Source of the DNA: Acanthosoma haemorrhoidale
Taxonomy: Eukaryota; Arthropoda; Insecta; Hemiptera; Acanthosomatidae
Reading direction: 5' to 3'
NCBI GenBank assembly: GCA_930367205.1
Contig: OV884011.1
Coordinates: forward strand, 88,149,474 to 88,213,473
Length of the DNA stretch: 64,000 bases
Below, piece by piece: positions 48,560-60,500 of this stretch (positions are counted from its first letter, which is position 1; each line of letters opens with the position of its first letter). A program made the position numbers and the translations under genes. A model generated the notes under the pieces. It searched no databases. It was given only the letters and a program-made list of their open reading frames with translations, and was not told the origin of the DNA.

Positions 48560-49870
48560 GTTTAGACCTTAGTTATTAGTCGGTCTTTGTTGTGGTGACT
48601 GGAGTCTAATAATCCTGATATTCCAATGTTTAGGTGGAAATGGATGTCTAATGACTTTTTCGTTCGGTATTGCCTTCCCTGTTCTGCTTCCTTAGTGCAC
48701 ATCGGTGAATTGTTGTATCCATCAAAAATAACGGTGCATCTCCCCCCTGCCAAGGCACAACAGCCAAGACAGCGTAGTGGTTTTTGAGGAATTTCGCATA
48801 TACATCTCAAATTGTGGACACTGAGGATCCCTTTTGCCAGATGACATGTATGAGGAATCCCTCATCAATAACCAATACAATGTTAAATAGAAATGTGCTG
48901 TCATTCGTTGGTTCAACAATTCACTGGGCAGATTTTTTGGTTTTTCTCATACCTCCTTCATTGAAAAGGCTAAGGGAAATGGGGCTAATTCGTATTGCAA
49001 ATAATCCTTTAAATCATCATAATTTTTTTTTCTAATAGAAATCCTTTGAAAGAGCAGGTCTATTGCTACCTTTTTATCATTGAGCTTGATGGATGAAATA
49101 ACTGAAGAAATCAAAAGTGCTGTCTTTGCGAGACAGTTTAACTTTAAAGTTGTGAGTTCAGTAATATCACCCATATCTTTTGTTGTGCGACCTCCGAAAT
49201 CCCTATGCTGCCAACTTGAAGAGAAGAAAACTCCACAGAACTATTCCAGTGAAGCGCAACCCCTTGATGAGTTGCACTCATAACCACAACCCACTTGCTG
49301 TTCATATTTTCTTTGACACCCGGCCCTCGCTTTATGCCACCTTGTGATTCGTATCATGTTGGTCTCAATAGTCATGTCCAATCAAATGCCTGGCCAAAAG
49401 CGATCAGACCCTCGCATTATGATGGATTCATTGGCTAATTTGTTCAGTTGTCAATCTGGAAGGAATATTTAGCATACGGAAAATGGCCGGGTGAGTGAAA
49501 GTATCCTCCACAAGTGAGTTAGGTATTCCAATCACTTGACCTCTCGGCTAATATATTCTTTCAAGTTCACCATCTAGAAGTACTCGGCCCATAGCTTTGC
49601 AGTTCGTCCATTCTCACTTAGGCATTCCAGTGCTTCTCCTAATTTTTTGGCCAGTGATTTCAGATGAGGTATTTCATTAAACGAGCGAAGTGGGGTAGGC
49701 TCATCCCAGAAAGTGGACATAATTTCTTCGACACATACCTGCTTTCCTCGGTTCTTTCAATGTGGTAGAATATTATTTTTAACAAGGCAGCTTGTGTTAA
49801 CATGTGTTCAAAAACTCCTCTGCCAAAAACATTGTCTTGAAGCATTTTGTTAAGTAGATGCCTGGCCAAG
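48560..49870 (-). pseudogene. Remnant of a multicopy arthropod ORF family, 'FDGY-TK' part
   Basis: Read on the minus strand from about 49560 down, broken frames give in order: 'RFWPGI' with 'LDMTIETNMIR', a 'GCGYECNSSRGCASLE' block, 'VAIDLLFQRISI', 'YELAPFPLAFSMKE', 'VLVIDEGFLIHVIWQKGS', 'DVYAKFLKNHYAV', and finally 'CTVIFDGYNNSP' with 'TKEAEQGRQYRTKKSLDIHF'. This order is that of a large, mostly unnamed protein family repeated in aphids, planthoppers and other arthropods (FWSGxWxDxxIExxLMR ... ELAPYPxxLF ... VVFDGYxxGPSTKDxEHxRR). The further minus frame 49869-49660 may be its N-terminal side. At least two frameshifts and several stops are present. Confidence 0.55.
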
Positions 49871-49871
49871 A

Positions 49872-51345
49872 CCTAGCCGGCACTGAGAAGTGAAGACCAC
49901 CAGGCCACTTTCCCTAAGGAGGCTACTAAGGTATACCTCAGAGAAACATATCCCAGGGACGACACAGGGAACAACGTGTGAGGATTCCCTCCTAAGGGAC
50001 CTAACTCAAGCCCCCCCAGGAACTGACCTGCATTCACCATGGGATATCTGGGAATTACACCTTGCCATTGAGAGAAGACCGGACGAGCTCGACGCCGCAC
50101 TTGCTAAGGCCTCGTGCCCCGTCATTGAAGGGAGGTTTCTGACAATCGGGAAAGAGTGCCTTGACCACGGCTACTTCCCAAGGGACTAAAAGAGGGCAGA
50201 ACTGCACCTGATACCTAAGGGGCCTGACCAGGATCCCATAGCTACCAAAAGCTATAGGCCCATCAGCCTACTCCCAGTCCTGGAACATCTGATGTATTCA
50301 GAGCTTTGACAGGTGCTTGATATAGCAGATTAACGAAGGCAGTATTGCTCAAATAAAGGTTGGGGATAGATTGCGAAGGGACACAATGGAGACTCCCTCC
50401 AAGTACTCATAGTCATGACGTATGACATCTCTGCCTTCGACAGAGTGTAGTGGCCAGTTGAGTTGCAGGAACTAAACACATCCAACAACCTCTATGAGCT
50501 TGTGGGCAGGTACCTGAACCAACGGAGGGTGGTCATCAGAGGTGGAGGCACCCGTTGAACTAGGATGGATGCCCCCAGGGGTCTGTACTGGGCCCTGCCC
50601 TTTTGAAGCTGGTATTTAACAAGGTTCTCGTGACCCTTAATGATCACGCGATCCCTGTAATAGCCTTTGTGGATGATCTGGCAACGACAAATGCAGAGGA
50701 ATCCTAAGCCAAGGTCATCAGAAGAGCTTGTGCTTTTGTTTGGCCATCCTGTTCGCTTGGACATTGGAGTAAGGTCCATAAGTGTGGGCACCAAGTTCAC
50801 CTACTTCGGTGTGAGGCTGGGCAGAAAAATTAACCTTTCACCTCACATTGGTTACCTAGCAGACAGAGTGACATTGTTCACTAACAACTTCGCCAGGATT
50901 GGTGACGCGATGTGGGGAATCAGGTTCCCAGTCTCAAGGACCCTCTACCAGGTCGTGGTGTTAGGAATTTAAGATATGTCTCCCAGTCGTACCTCCATAA
51001 GGGGCAGACTTGCAGGTGCAGAGAACGGCATTGCTGCGAGTCACAAGAGCCTATAGGAACATTTCCTTCGAAGCGGACCAGATACTAGCAGCGGCAGTCC
51101 CAATAGACTTGGTCCTCCAGGAACAACACCTCTGAGCTATGGTGAAGAGAGGACATCTAGCAGAGCTTCCACCTCCGCTCCGCAGGGTAATTGAAGAAGG
51201 ACCATCTTAGCGACTGGACCAATGAGGTTTAGGACCCCAATTGTCCACATTACAGGGATAGAGATGCCGCTGAGCATGTCGTGCTCACCTGTCAATGCCC
51301 CAACTCAAAATTAAATGCCCCTTTTGGCCATTCGTTGACTGGACT
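49872..51345 (+). mobile_element. Decayed R1-clade-like LINE, RT to C-terminal zinc motif
   Basis: A 1.5-kb block clearly richer in G+C than flanking DNA. Broken plus frames show, in order: 'ELHLIPKGPDQDP' with 'SYRPISLLPVLE' near 50210-50285; motif A as 'TYDISAFDRV' near 50420; 'YELVGRYLNQRRVVIRGGG'; motif B degraded to 'DAPRGLYWALPF'; catalytic box 'FVDDLAT' (YADD variant) near 50666; 'TYFGVRLGRKI', as in 'FKYLGVxxG'; and a C-terminal 'CPHYRDRDAAEHVVLTC' near 51240-51295, matching the HC-type zinc motif of R1 elements. Multiple stops and shifts. No ribosomal DNA flanks it, so it is not a true R1 at its rDNA site. Confidence 0.66.
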
Positions 51346-54300
51346 ATATGCGAATAACAGAAAATCGTTATTTTTCATTGCCAAGTAATCAATCATTTAT
51401 CAATTAAAAAAATCAATCCAATAAAAAAAAAATATTTTAGAAAAATTCGCCCCATATTGAGTATTTTTGAAAATCATACTTTTTTCAGAAAATAAAATCA
51501 TTTTATCCCCTTTGATTATCATCTTATTTGAATAAAGAAAAATGGCTACTGATGCTTGCTTCAGCTAGTCATACTTTAATCAATGTAAAAAATAATTTAC
51601 AGTTATTTTTTATTGTATAACATTGCATGAAATAAACAGCAAGCAAGGATTTTAATTAGGAGTAAATATTTACAAAAAAAATCAAACTGTTTTGATATTT
51701 TTGGTAAGGAGTGTATTATGGGAAGACAAGGTTTCCACCAAACAATCATATATGGAGTGAGAAAACTTCCTTTAAATCCTTCAAATTTTATTTTAACTGA
51801 TGGGAATCGTTATTGGATGCTTTAAAACAAGATTGGGAATGAAGATGATTAGGACGGATATTTTACAAAAGAAAAATATAATCAAATATTTATAAATTAG
51901 AAAAGAGATTTCATTTTGTATTTTAAAATATATTGACATTTTTAAAACAAATGATTAAAAAACATACAAAAATTGTAAGTGCACTTCGTTTAAAGCAAGG
52001 TGGATCACATTTAGTAAGTAGTTCCCAGTTAATCTCTTATTATATTATGAAAATACTATCACTTAATAATTAATTATCAACTAGACAAGCAAATTTTTCT
52101 GTTATATGAAATAAATCATTTGAAGTAAGCCTGTTGGAAGCACTTATTACATCAAATAAAGAGATAATATCTGTAAATAGTTTTATAAAATTCACATACT
52201 TCTTTATGTAATATTTTAGTGTGGATTTACTAATGTTACTCAGTTATTTAATACAATAAGTAATAGTGAATCTAGAAACCACTATTACAGCACAGAAATT
52301 TAAAATTATCTTCTAAATTTAAGGTTACATAAATGAACATATACAGTGCAATTTTTTTTGCTTATCATTTATTACTTATTTTCTCTATAAAAACATAACA
52401 AAAACAACAGGCAACAATTATTTATATACATTACATGAATATATTAATTAAAACTAATGGTCAGGTTAAAATAAATTGTTTAAAGTGCTATAAAACAAAA
52501 TACAGTTTTAATTTATCTAATTCTTAGCTACTCTACACTAAAAAATTATTTTATGAGTATTCTTTAACTTTTAAGGCACCCAGTTAATAAGATTCAATTT
52601 AATGCTGTCAAATATGGTAGTATCTTTTCATTGTTAATTTATCCATGAGGAGAATTTCAACTAAATATATTTTAGATGATTCTATGAAGACAATTTGATA
52701 TCGATGTATGGATGGATGGCTTGATTTTAAACTGATCCAATTAGTTTTACTTTCTGATCTAATAACTATTAAACTTATGTATCCTACAATAAATAATGTT
52801 AATTACACAAAGAAATTGTTGCATGGAGATTTCAGGGTTAAATTGTGTATACCCAAAATTAGTTTCTTTTTTTCAGAAAAATGTAAACATGTACAATACT
52901 ACAGCTTTGAATAACCCATATATTGGCTCCTTTTCTTTCTTCTGAGCCAAAATATACGTTTAAAATAGCAATTAGATTTAATAATTCTGTTCTATATTTT
53001 AATATGATGTGTAGTTTCATAAAGCTATCTATTTCTTATAAAGGAAAATTAGGGCACTAAACCAAACAATTATTAATTAATTACTAAAATAAGAAACATA
53101 TTCTTTGGTTTAAATTGTTATAGTGTGAATTAAATATTATCATTGGGTTTTAATATCCATGAAAACATAAACATACTAAGTCCAAAATCCTGTAAACATA
53201 ATGCCACTTAAATTAAATCTAATTCTCAAATAACACTTGAAACGTAACTTGTTAACTTCAAAACCGACTCCCTCGGTTTAAAATCAAGCCATCATCTGCA
53301 GTGATATAAACATGATGATAATAATGGCAGATGAAACATACAAAAATAAAACAATGAGTCCACTCCATTATATTCTATTTAAAATCAAATTGTATAGCCA
53401 TATCTATTAGTGATATTAGAATCATTTGTTTTTCTAAAAAAAAAATCAGCTTGAAAATTGGGGTGTGCAGTATTGTTGAATGCTTCTTAAAAATCAGCTT
53501 TCTTAATAATTAAAATATACAATGGAATAATCAGTAAAGTTTTCTACATTTTTTTTTCTATTAAGAAAAAAAGAAATGTCTTATACACAGATAAATGCCA
53601 CAAATAATTTTTTCTAGAAAATATGGTTCAACAAAACAGTTAGTGTGACAATTGCACTATGCAGCTTTTAGTTGGTTGAACATATAACAGGTAGGCCTAT
53701 AATCAAACAACTTGATTTAAATTGATTATTTTTAAACATAATCACAATAATAACAATAAATTATGAAAGCAAAGATATTAAATATTTAAGGCGCTAACAG
53801 TATAATGTGATAATTCATTACTGTGATATTTCTACAATTACGAATATAGAATCTATTTAAAGATAAATATCAAACGGTTCAATTTTTAGAATGCAGATTG
53901 AATTAGAATTTACATTGAAAACAATAATAAAATAACAACTACACATTTATCACAATTGTGTATTACATAATAAATAGGAGTAGCCATGAAATAAAATAAA
54001 TAATCCTCATGGTGATGTTAAAAATGTATGTAAAAAATTGGTTAGTGGAATTTACTACTTAACTGACCTATAAATGACGTACACATAATATCATAAACAT
54101 TTATTCTAAATGTAAAGTCTAGAAAGAGAGAAACAATTATCTTTATAATAAAATAAACAGATCAAATCTTAAACGGATTGCAACTAAGTTAAACCTAATA
54201 CTAAGGTTGGTGGGAGTTATATTAAATTCAAAACATATTTGTACTATTCGAAAATTAACAAGGTAGCAGCAAATATATTAACAGCATTTAACTAAATATA

Positions 54301-54545
54301 AGTGCAACAAGATTAAAAACATCCTTTAAAAAAATAAAGTCAAATTCTTGGAGACGATCACAACAATTTTTTTTAAATCTATACTGTAACAACTTATTCA
54401 CAAAACAAAAAGATAAAAACTTCTTGCGAGCCATTAAAATAAAATATTGCCCATAAGGTATTGACTAGAATACTGTGACACTGATTTACCAATGTAATTT
54501 TCTTTAGGTGAATAGTTTATTTTTTTAATCTGCCTTATTAACAAA
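51346..54545. other. AT-rich DNA, partly 3' UTR of the DENND2-like gene
   Basis: Very AT-rich with no coding signal. Minus-strand poly(A) signals AATAAA occur at 54521-54516 (about 25 nt after the DENND2-like stop) and at 54115-54110, so the 3' untranslated region may be short or extend into this stretch. Confidence 0.45.
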
Positions 54546-57500
54546 CTATGATGATGAAGTCCAGTCTTTAAAACGTCCTCCTGAAAAAGAACAAAAATAC
54601 TTTTAAAATATTATTAAGGCATAAAATGAATTTAATAAATTAATCCTTACTAACTTATTAATTTCCATAGTCACTATCGAAAAAAATGGGAAATCATTAG
54701 AACTTAGCAACAACTTTTTTATATGATAATTTGTATTTCGCCATAAATTGGAAGCATCATATCACAATTGAATAAAAAATCATTAAAATAAGACATATTT
54801 ATACTTAATAAGACGTCTTTACAAATTACAAGAAAGGAGATAATTTAATATGACACAATTCAAACTAGCATTGTGTCAGTGTAACTTAGAGCTGTGCCAG
54901 GTGAGGGCAGTGAAAGCAGTGTCATTCTAAAGATAATTTTATAATGCAATGAATGGCCTATAATTGCTTATGAATGGCTATAATTAATAATAAGTAACAA
55001 TATTGTAAAATCAAGATAAAGTACCCACAGTAATACTTACCAATTGTTTTAACAGTCTTGTTTAAACTCCTTTCTTTTTTCATATTATGGTTCTTTATGT
55101 TTTCCTCAATGTACTCAGCACACCGCTGTTCGAAAAGGCCTGCAAGTTCAAACATTTACGAACCAGATGCCAATGACAGATCGATTAAATGCATCAATAA
55201 CTTAATTATAATAGAGATAGAGGCTATAATGAAAAATTAAATTCATAGAACTGCATCATCTGTGCGTTGATTAATTTCTTGTTGTAATGGAAATAATAAA
55301 CATATTGAAAGTTTCTTATTTTTTTTTCCAATTTATCTCATCAAAACAAAACCACTATTACCAGGTTCAAACGATCTTTCCAATCTTCTTTGTACAAATG
55401 ATTGAAACATGGCCGTTTCAGTAAACCAGTCAAGAAATAGTTGAATACTTCTAGAAGAAGGTGATTTTACGAATGCCTCTCTCTGCAAATAACAAAAAAT
55501 ATCACAGTTTCAATACATACTTGACCAAACAACGGTCTAGATATCCATAAAGGAACAAAACCATAGAACTAAGCAATCATGTAAGTAATGCAGTAAAAGA
55601 TTTTAACATCATTATAACATTAATTAATTAATACAAATGTTAAAGGCTTGCTTATACTTGAAATGTCCTATTGTTTGTATGTACATCGGTGATCACATGA
55701 CTGTTGTAATGGCCAACAAGTTCCACAAACAATCGCATGAGTGCCTCTGAAGGCCCAACATCATTGCTGTGAACAGGGCACAAATAAAGTGCAGATCTGA
55801 GGCATGAAGACAATCTGTTTGGTAAGATGGAAGTTTCATCTCCACAAGATTGGATAACTTCACTGTTGTCTATGTCTGCAACAAGGCACTAAAAAACATC
55901 GGATGTGAAAATACTTCTTTAAATTCAAAAAATTAAAAATCAATATTTTAATAACATTCACACTTTGCACATGCACATGGGTTAAAACCAAAAAAGATAA
56001 CCTATTTCATTGGATATTGGGTCAAAAGAGGAAAGGGGGAAAGGTTCAGTAGTTTTGGTAACATTGGCATATAGAAAAGAAGAGCAACAAGTAATATCGA
56101 TCATTGGAGATCGTAGATATGGGACCTAAAAAGTATTGGACAAGTTGAGGAGCCTTTGACGATAGTAACTGAACATACAAGGGAAGTTGACTGAAGGTTG
56201 ATCTAGTAAAACGTGATTCAGGAGAAAATTTGGGCAGAAGAAAAGAGAAGCCAATGGTGTAATATTGATGACCAATGGCAGGACTGAAGGTGATTAGGTA
56301 GGTGTGTAAGGATTTTGACAAGAGCAGATTGGGTAGAAAACCAAGGCTGTTAAAACTGATATTTGTGTTTAAACGATTGATTATAGAGGTTTTGAGTAAT
56401 CGGGTAGGGCAGGTACAGGCTGGTTCATAGAGGGTGGAACTTGAAACATTATGAAAGGGTAGAACATGAGCTGAATGAGGCCGCAAAGAATATAATAGGT
56501 GCACAATGGATAGTTCTCTTAATACCCCAGGCGCCATTATTACAGCAGACATTAACATTGAGGATAAGATAAATACACATGCAATGTCAGGATAAAAAGA
56601 AACAAGGATGGTATTTTCTGAACACTAGATGAGTAAACTAAAAATGAAGTAATTTTAGGTTCTAGAATGCTTAAATCTACTCACAGCATTCAATGAAAAC
56701 TGTTAGCTAAAATATCTAAATGAGTCTTACATCTTCAATAGATGTTAGCGGTAGAAAATTTGCTGGTTGAGGACTTTGTTTTGGCCTTATGACACCCATG
56801 AGGAATGGAGTTGGAGCAGTGCAAAGTTCTAACATGCTTGATGGAACTGCCCCAATTAATGTATGCTCCCACTCAAATGGAAAAATTGCTTTTAAAAGTC
56901 CTTCAATGCAGTCTGATACAACACTAAAACATAAATTATAAATTTATTTAGTCAATAAAAAAAAAAAAATACACTTCATAACAAGAAAAATTGAGACACT
57001 GGTGATATATAGGTTTAGTAAGATCGATTGAAGACACGAGTGATACAATTATTCAGTCACACCAACTTCAATCTAAGAAAGTCAAAGAACATTGCTCAGA
57101 ATTTTTTTTTTTTTTTTTACCCACTTATTCCTTGCTATTGAGAACCTCTTTTTACAGGTGGCACTGGGACAGGATGTGTAAAAATCACAGACCTTCAACT
57201 TTCCCTTCAGGGATGCGACGAAATCCGAAATTGATTGATGTGGCTGCTGAGTGATGCTGAGGAAGTAGTGCTGTGAGACGACGGTTGAGACTGATAGAGA
57301 CAGCATTTTATTCGAAATGGCACTTTAAGGTTATGAAGTTGATTTCCTTGATAGGATCATCTGGTCCCAGAAAAGCAGCTAAGTTGTTATAATGTTCTTT
57401 CCCAATCGATGAACGCAAAAGTTGAACCTTTTTTGTATCATCAGTGACGTTTTTGAGATCACAATAGTTGTCAAAACGCTCCATGTATGACGAAAACTGT

Positions 57501-60500
57501 TCAGTTTTGGGGTCATAGTTTTCAAATGGTATTAGTGGTAATGCTGGTGTGGTTTGTTGACTTCCCAGAGCAGATGACAAAACCAACATCAACTTCTCAA
57601 ACTGTTCTGAATTCATTGTGACTTGATTTGCTTGTTTAAATCTGGCATATAACGATTTGTAAAAAAAAAAAAAAAATATCTTGGAGGCTCAGCTGGTGTG
57701 AAAATCTCAATATCAAAAGTGACTGGTCACTGTTAGCGGCACTCAATTTTCCCAATGTTTTGTACTTTCATCCTCGTCGCCAACTTGTTGTGACAAGGGG
57801 CCAAATATTGAGACACATTTTCATATTTAATTGAATAACACAATATAATTTATTTACATAATACATGAGACATAGGTATCGAAAACAGTACGCATACACT
57901 CTAACTGAAACCTTCTGAACACATGCCAGGTGTGTCGTAATACACTGTTATTTATAACGGTTCTTCACTACCTGGTATGTTTTTGTTTTTTTTGAATGGG
58001 TTGGGGGGTTGGTTTGAATGGGGGTTGAAGAGTTTGATGGGAAATTGACTTTGTTGTTATTATTATGGACAAATAGTACTGTCCATAAATAAATTTGATG
58101 AAAACCTAACAACTCTCTTTAATCAAGCTAATCTGATTTCCCAACAAACTCTTCTACTCATTTACATGAATTTATGTAACATGTATTATGTGATAATTAT
58201 GATGTTAGAGGATCTCAAAAGGTGACAAACCATTAGTTATAAGTATTCTGCCATTGGAATTTGGAAGAAGAAAATATGGACAAGAGAAATCATGAGTCAA
58301 AAGATCGGTGATGTCGTTAAGTCAGTACTGATCTTCAGACTCATTCTCTTAGCAAATGAACTGTAGTGATGTTGCAAAATAAGAGGGCGGCATAACAAGC
58401 TAGAAATTTAACCCCTAACATTTTTAATCTATAATTAAAACATGTTAGGCATCAAATTCACATCCCATTTGGCACTTATGCTGTTTATTACATTACAAAA
58501 GACACAGTAGGGTTCACGACCTCCTTACCATTATTCTCCTCCTTCAATTTCTATTTATTATTGTAGTAGCATTTGTTCTTATAAGTATGCATTAATGCTT
58601 CTTTAACATTAAATTATATTGCAAAATTATTTAAGAATGGAAAAAAAACCTTACCTTATGTTTGATCCAACTAAAATCACTTTCCGCTCTATCAGAAGGG
58701 TTGAAAAGACTTTCATGAATATTGGTACAGTGAGAGCTTGCAGAACCCTTGATATATCGAAACTTGCTTGCCTAGGATCAACAGCTCTTCTTAGTACAGT
58801 GTCGCCACATCTATAATAACCATAAAATCTGATTTTAAAACAATTTAAATTAAATACCTAACTAATTTACAAAAAAAAATCAATTCAAAAATCAAAAAAG
58901 GTTACATGTTTGACTACATCTCCTTTCTACAACTACTTTCAATCAAGAATTCTAGTTATGGTAATTAAAAAGTAATAAATTGATGTGAATAAATGGTCTC
59001 TATAACAACAGTATATGTGATTCTATGATCATAATCAAATATTGAAGAAACTGACAAGCAAGATAAATTTCTAAATAAATTATGGCGGACGAAGCAAAAG
59101 GAATCAGAAGAAAAGGAAGGTCAAGATCAACTAAAAATAACACTAAATGAATGGCCAAGAAAGAAAAAAACTAAATGATGAAGAGCCAAGAAGGAAAAAA
59201 TAAATAAATATACAAACTAATCATACATATGACCGATTACTACACATTATTGTTTAGTTTAGCTAATGTTAAAGCTTATGAATGTAAATTTTTTTACATA
59301 TCCTGGATAAATTATAACTTATTATTATTAATAAATTATCTCAACCATATCTTATGTAAATAGTTTATATCAAGTGCATAGGAAGCATTTCCTCTGATAA
59401 AATTAAGCAGTTTATCAGAAGAGATAAAGGAAAAACATATATCAAAATGTATTTATGAAATATATGCTTGTTTAATAGAATCTTGCTTTGAATGTTTATC
59501 TGGTATTATAATAAAATTCATATGTTTAGGTACAAGATTGAACTGGTGATTTTTTTAGGATTAATGCTGTTCAATTAAAATCAAAACAACTGATAAGCCT
59601 AAGATATCCATCATAATTATGAATAGCAAAAGAATAAATTAAATGGTCAAACTGGACCAGATTCGAGGTAGATAAATTTAAATTAATCTTAGCTATGCAG
59701 TCTGGATGATAAAAACTTACTGGAGGCTTAAGCCTGGCTTTGGAATACTTGAATGATACATGGTTCTCACAAATTGGTAATAATCAATTTCTGGCATGCC
59801 GTGGCGGGCTTCTAATTCAGCTAATATCTGGAAAATAGTGATTCATATGTAAGTACAAAGTTTATACAAGTAAAAAAGTTAGTAATGTAAGTAAAATCAG
59901 TTGCCAAACAGAACTCTTAGGTTCAAGTTTCATTCCTGAGAATGTAATACAGTTTAGTTTTTCATACTAAATGACTATAGATTTACACTAGCTTTATTAA
60001 TTTAATTAACAACTACAATCGGAAGTTAACCAAATCATTACAAATATCCTATGTACCAACTCAATATTTCCATTTTCTACTCATAACAACTGGTGTTATA
60101 AAACCATTTCATGCACAAAATAGTGTGGTATATTTCTTTTTCTCACATACATGGTAATAGAAGTTATTATCCCTATGCAGTGTAATAATAACATAGGCCA
60201 ACGGAATACATATGGGAGCTCCTTCAGGTTGAAGCCTTCTACAGTAGGCGTATTTCCTTGTGCCGTCTGCTAGTGTAAGAACTAATGTATAATTATTGTG
60301 ATGTCCAGAAAGTGATACAACATTAGGAGGCCAATCTTCTGCATCAGGAAAAACTAATTCTGCGAGACGTTCAGGAAGAACTGCCTGAAATTAAAAAAAA
60401 AACATAAAATAATAAAAATTATTAGTTGTGGTATGTACCCCCACAGGTTTTACAATTATTAGCCCTCCCAAAAAAGGTAGCGACAGGATCGAGATTAAAT

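Noticed and set aside
48562..48919. Overlapping minus-strand frames as a functional gene
   Set aside because: The conserved signature jumps between frames and crosses a stop, so it is a pseudogene.
56046..56558. 170-codon minus-strand frame as a real gene
   Set aside because: Low-complexity Ser/Leu/Pro composition, no motif, inside an intron of a gene on the same strand. Kept only as an intron note.
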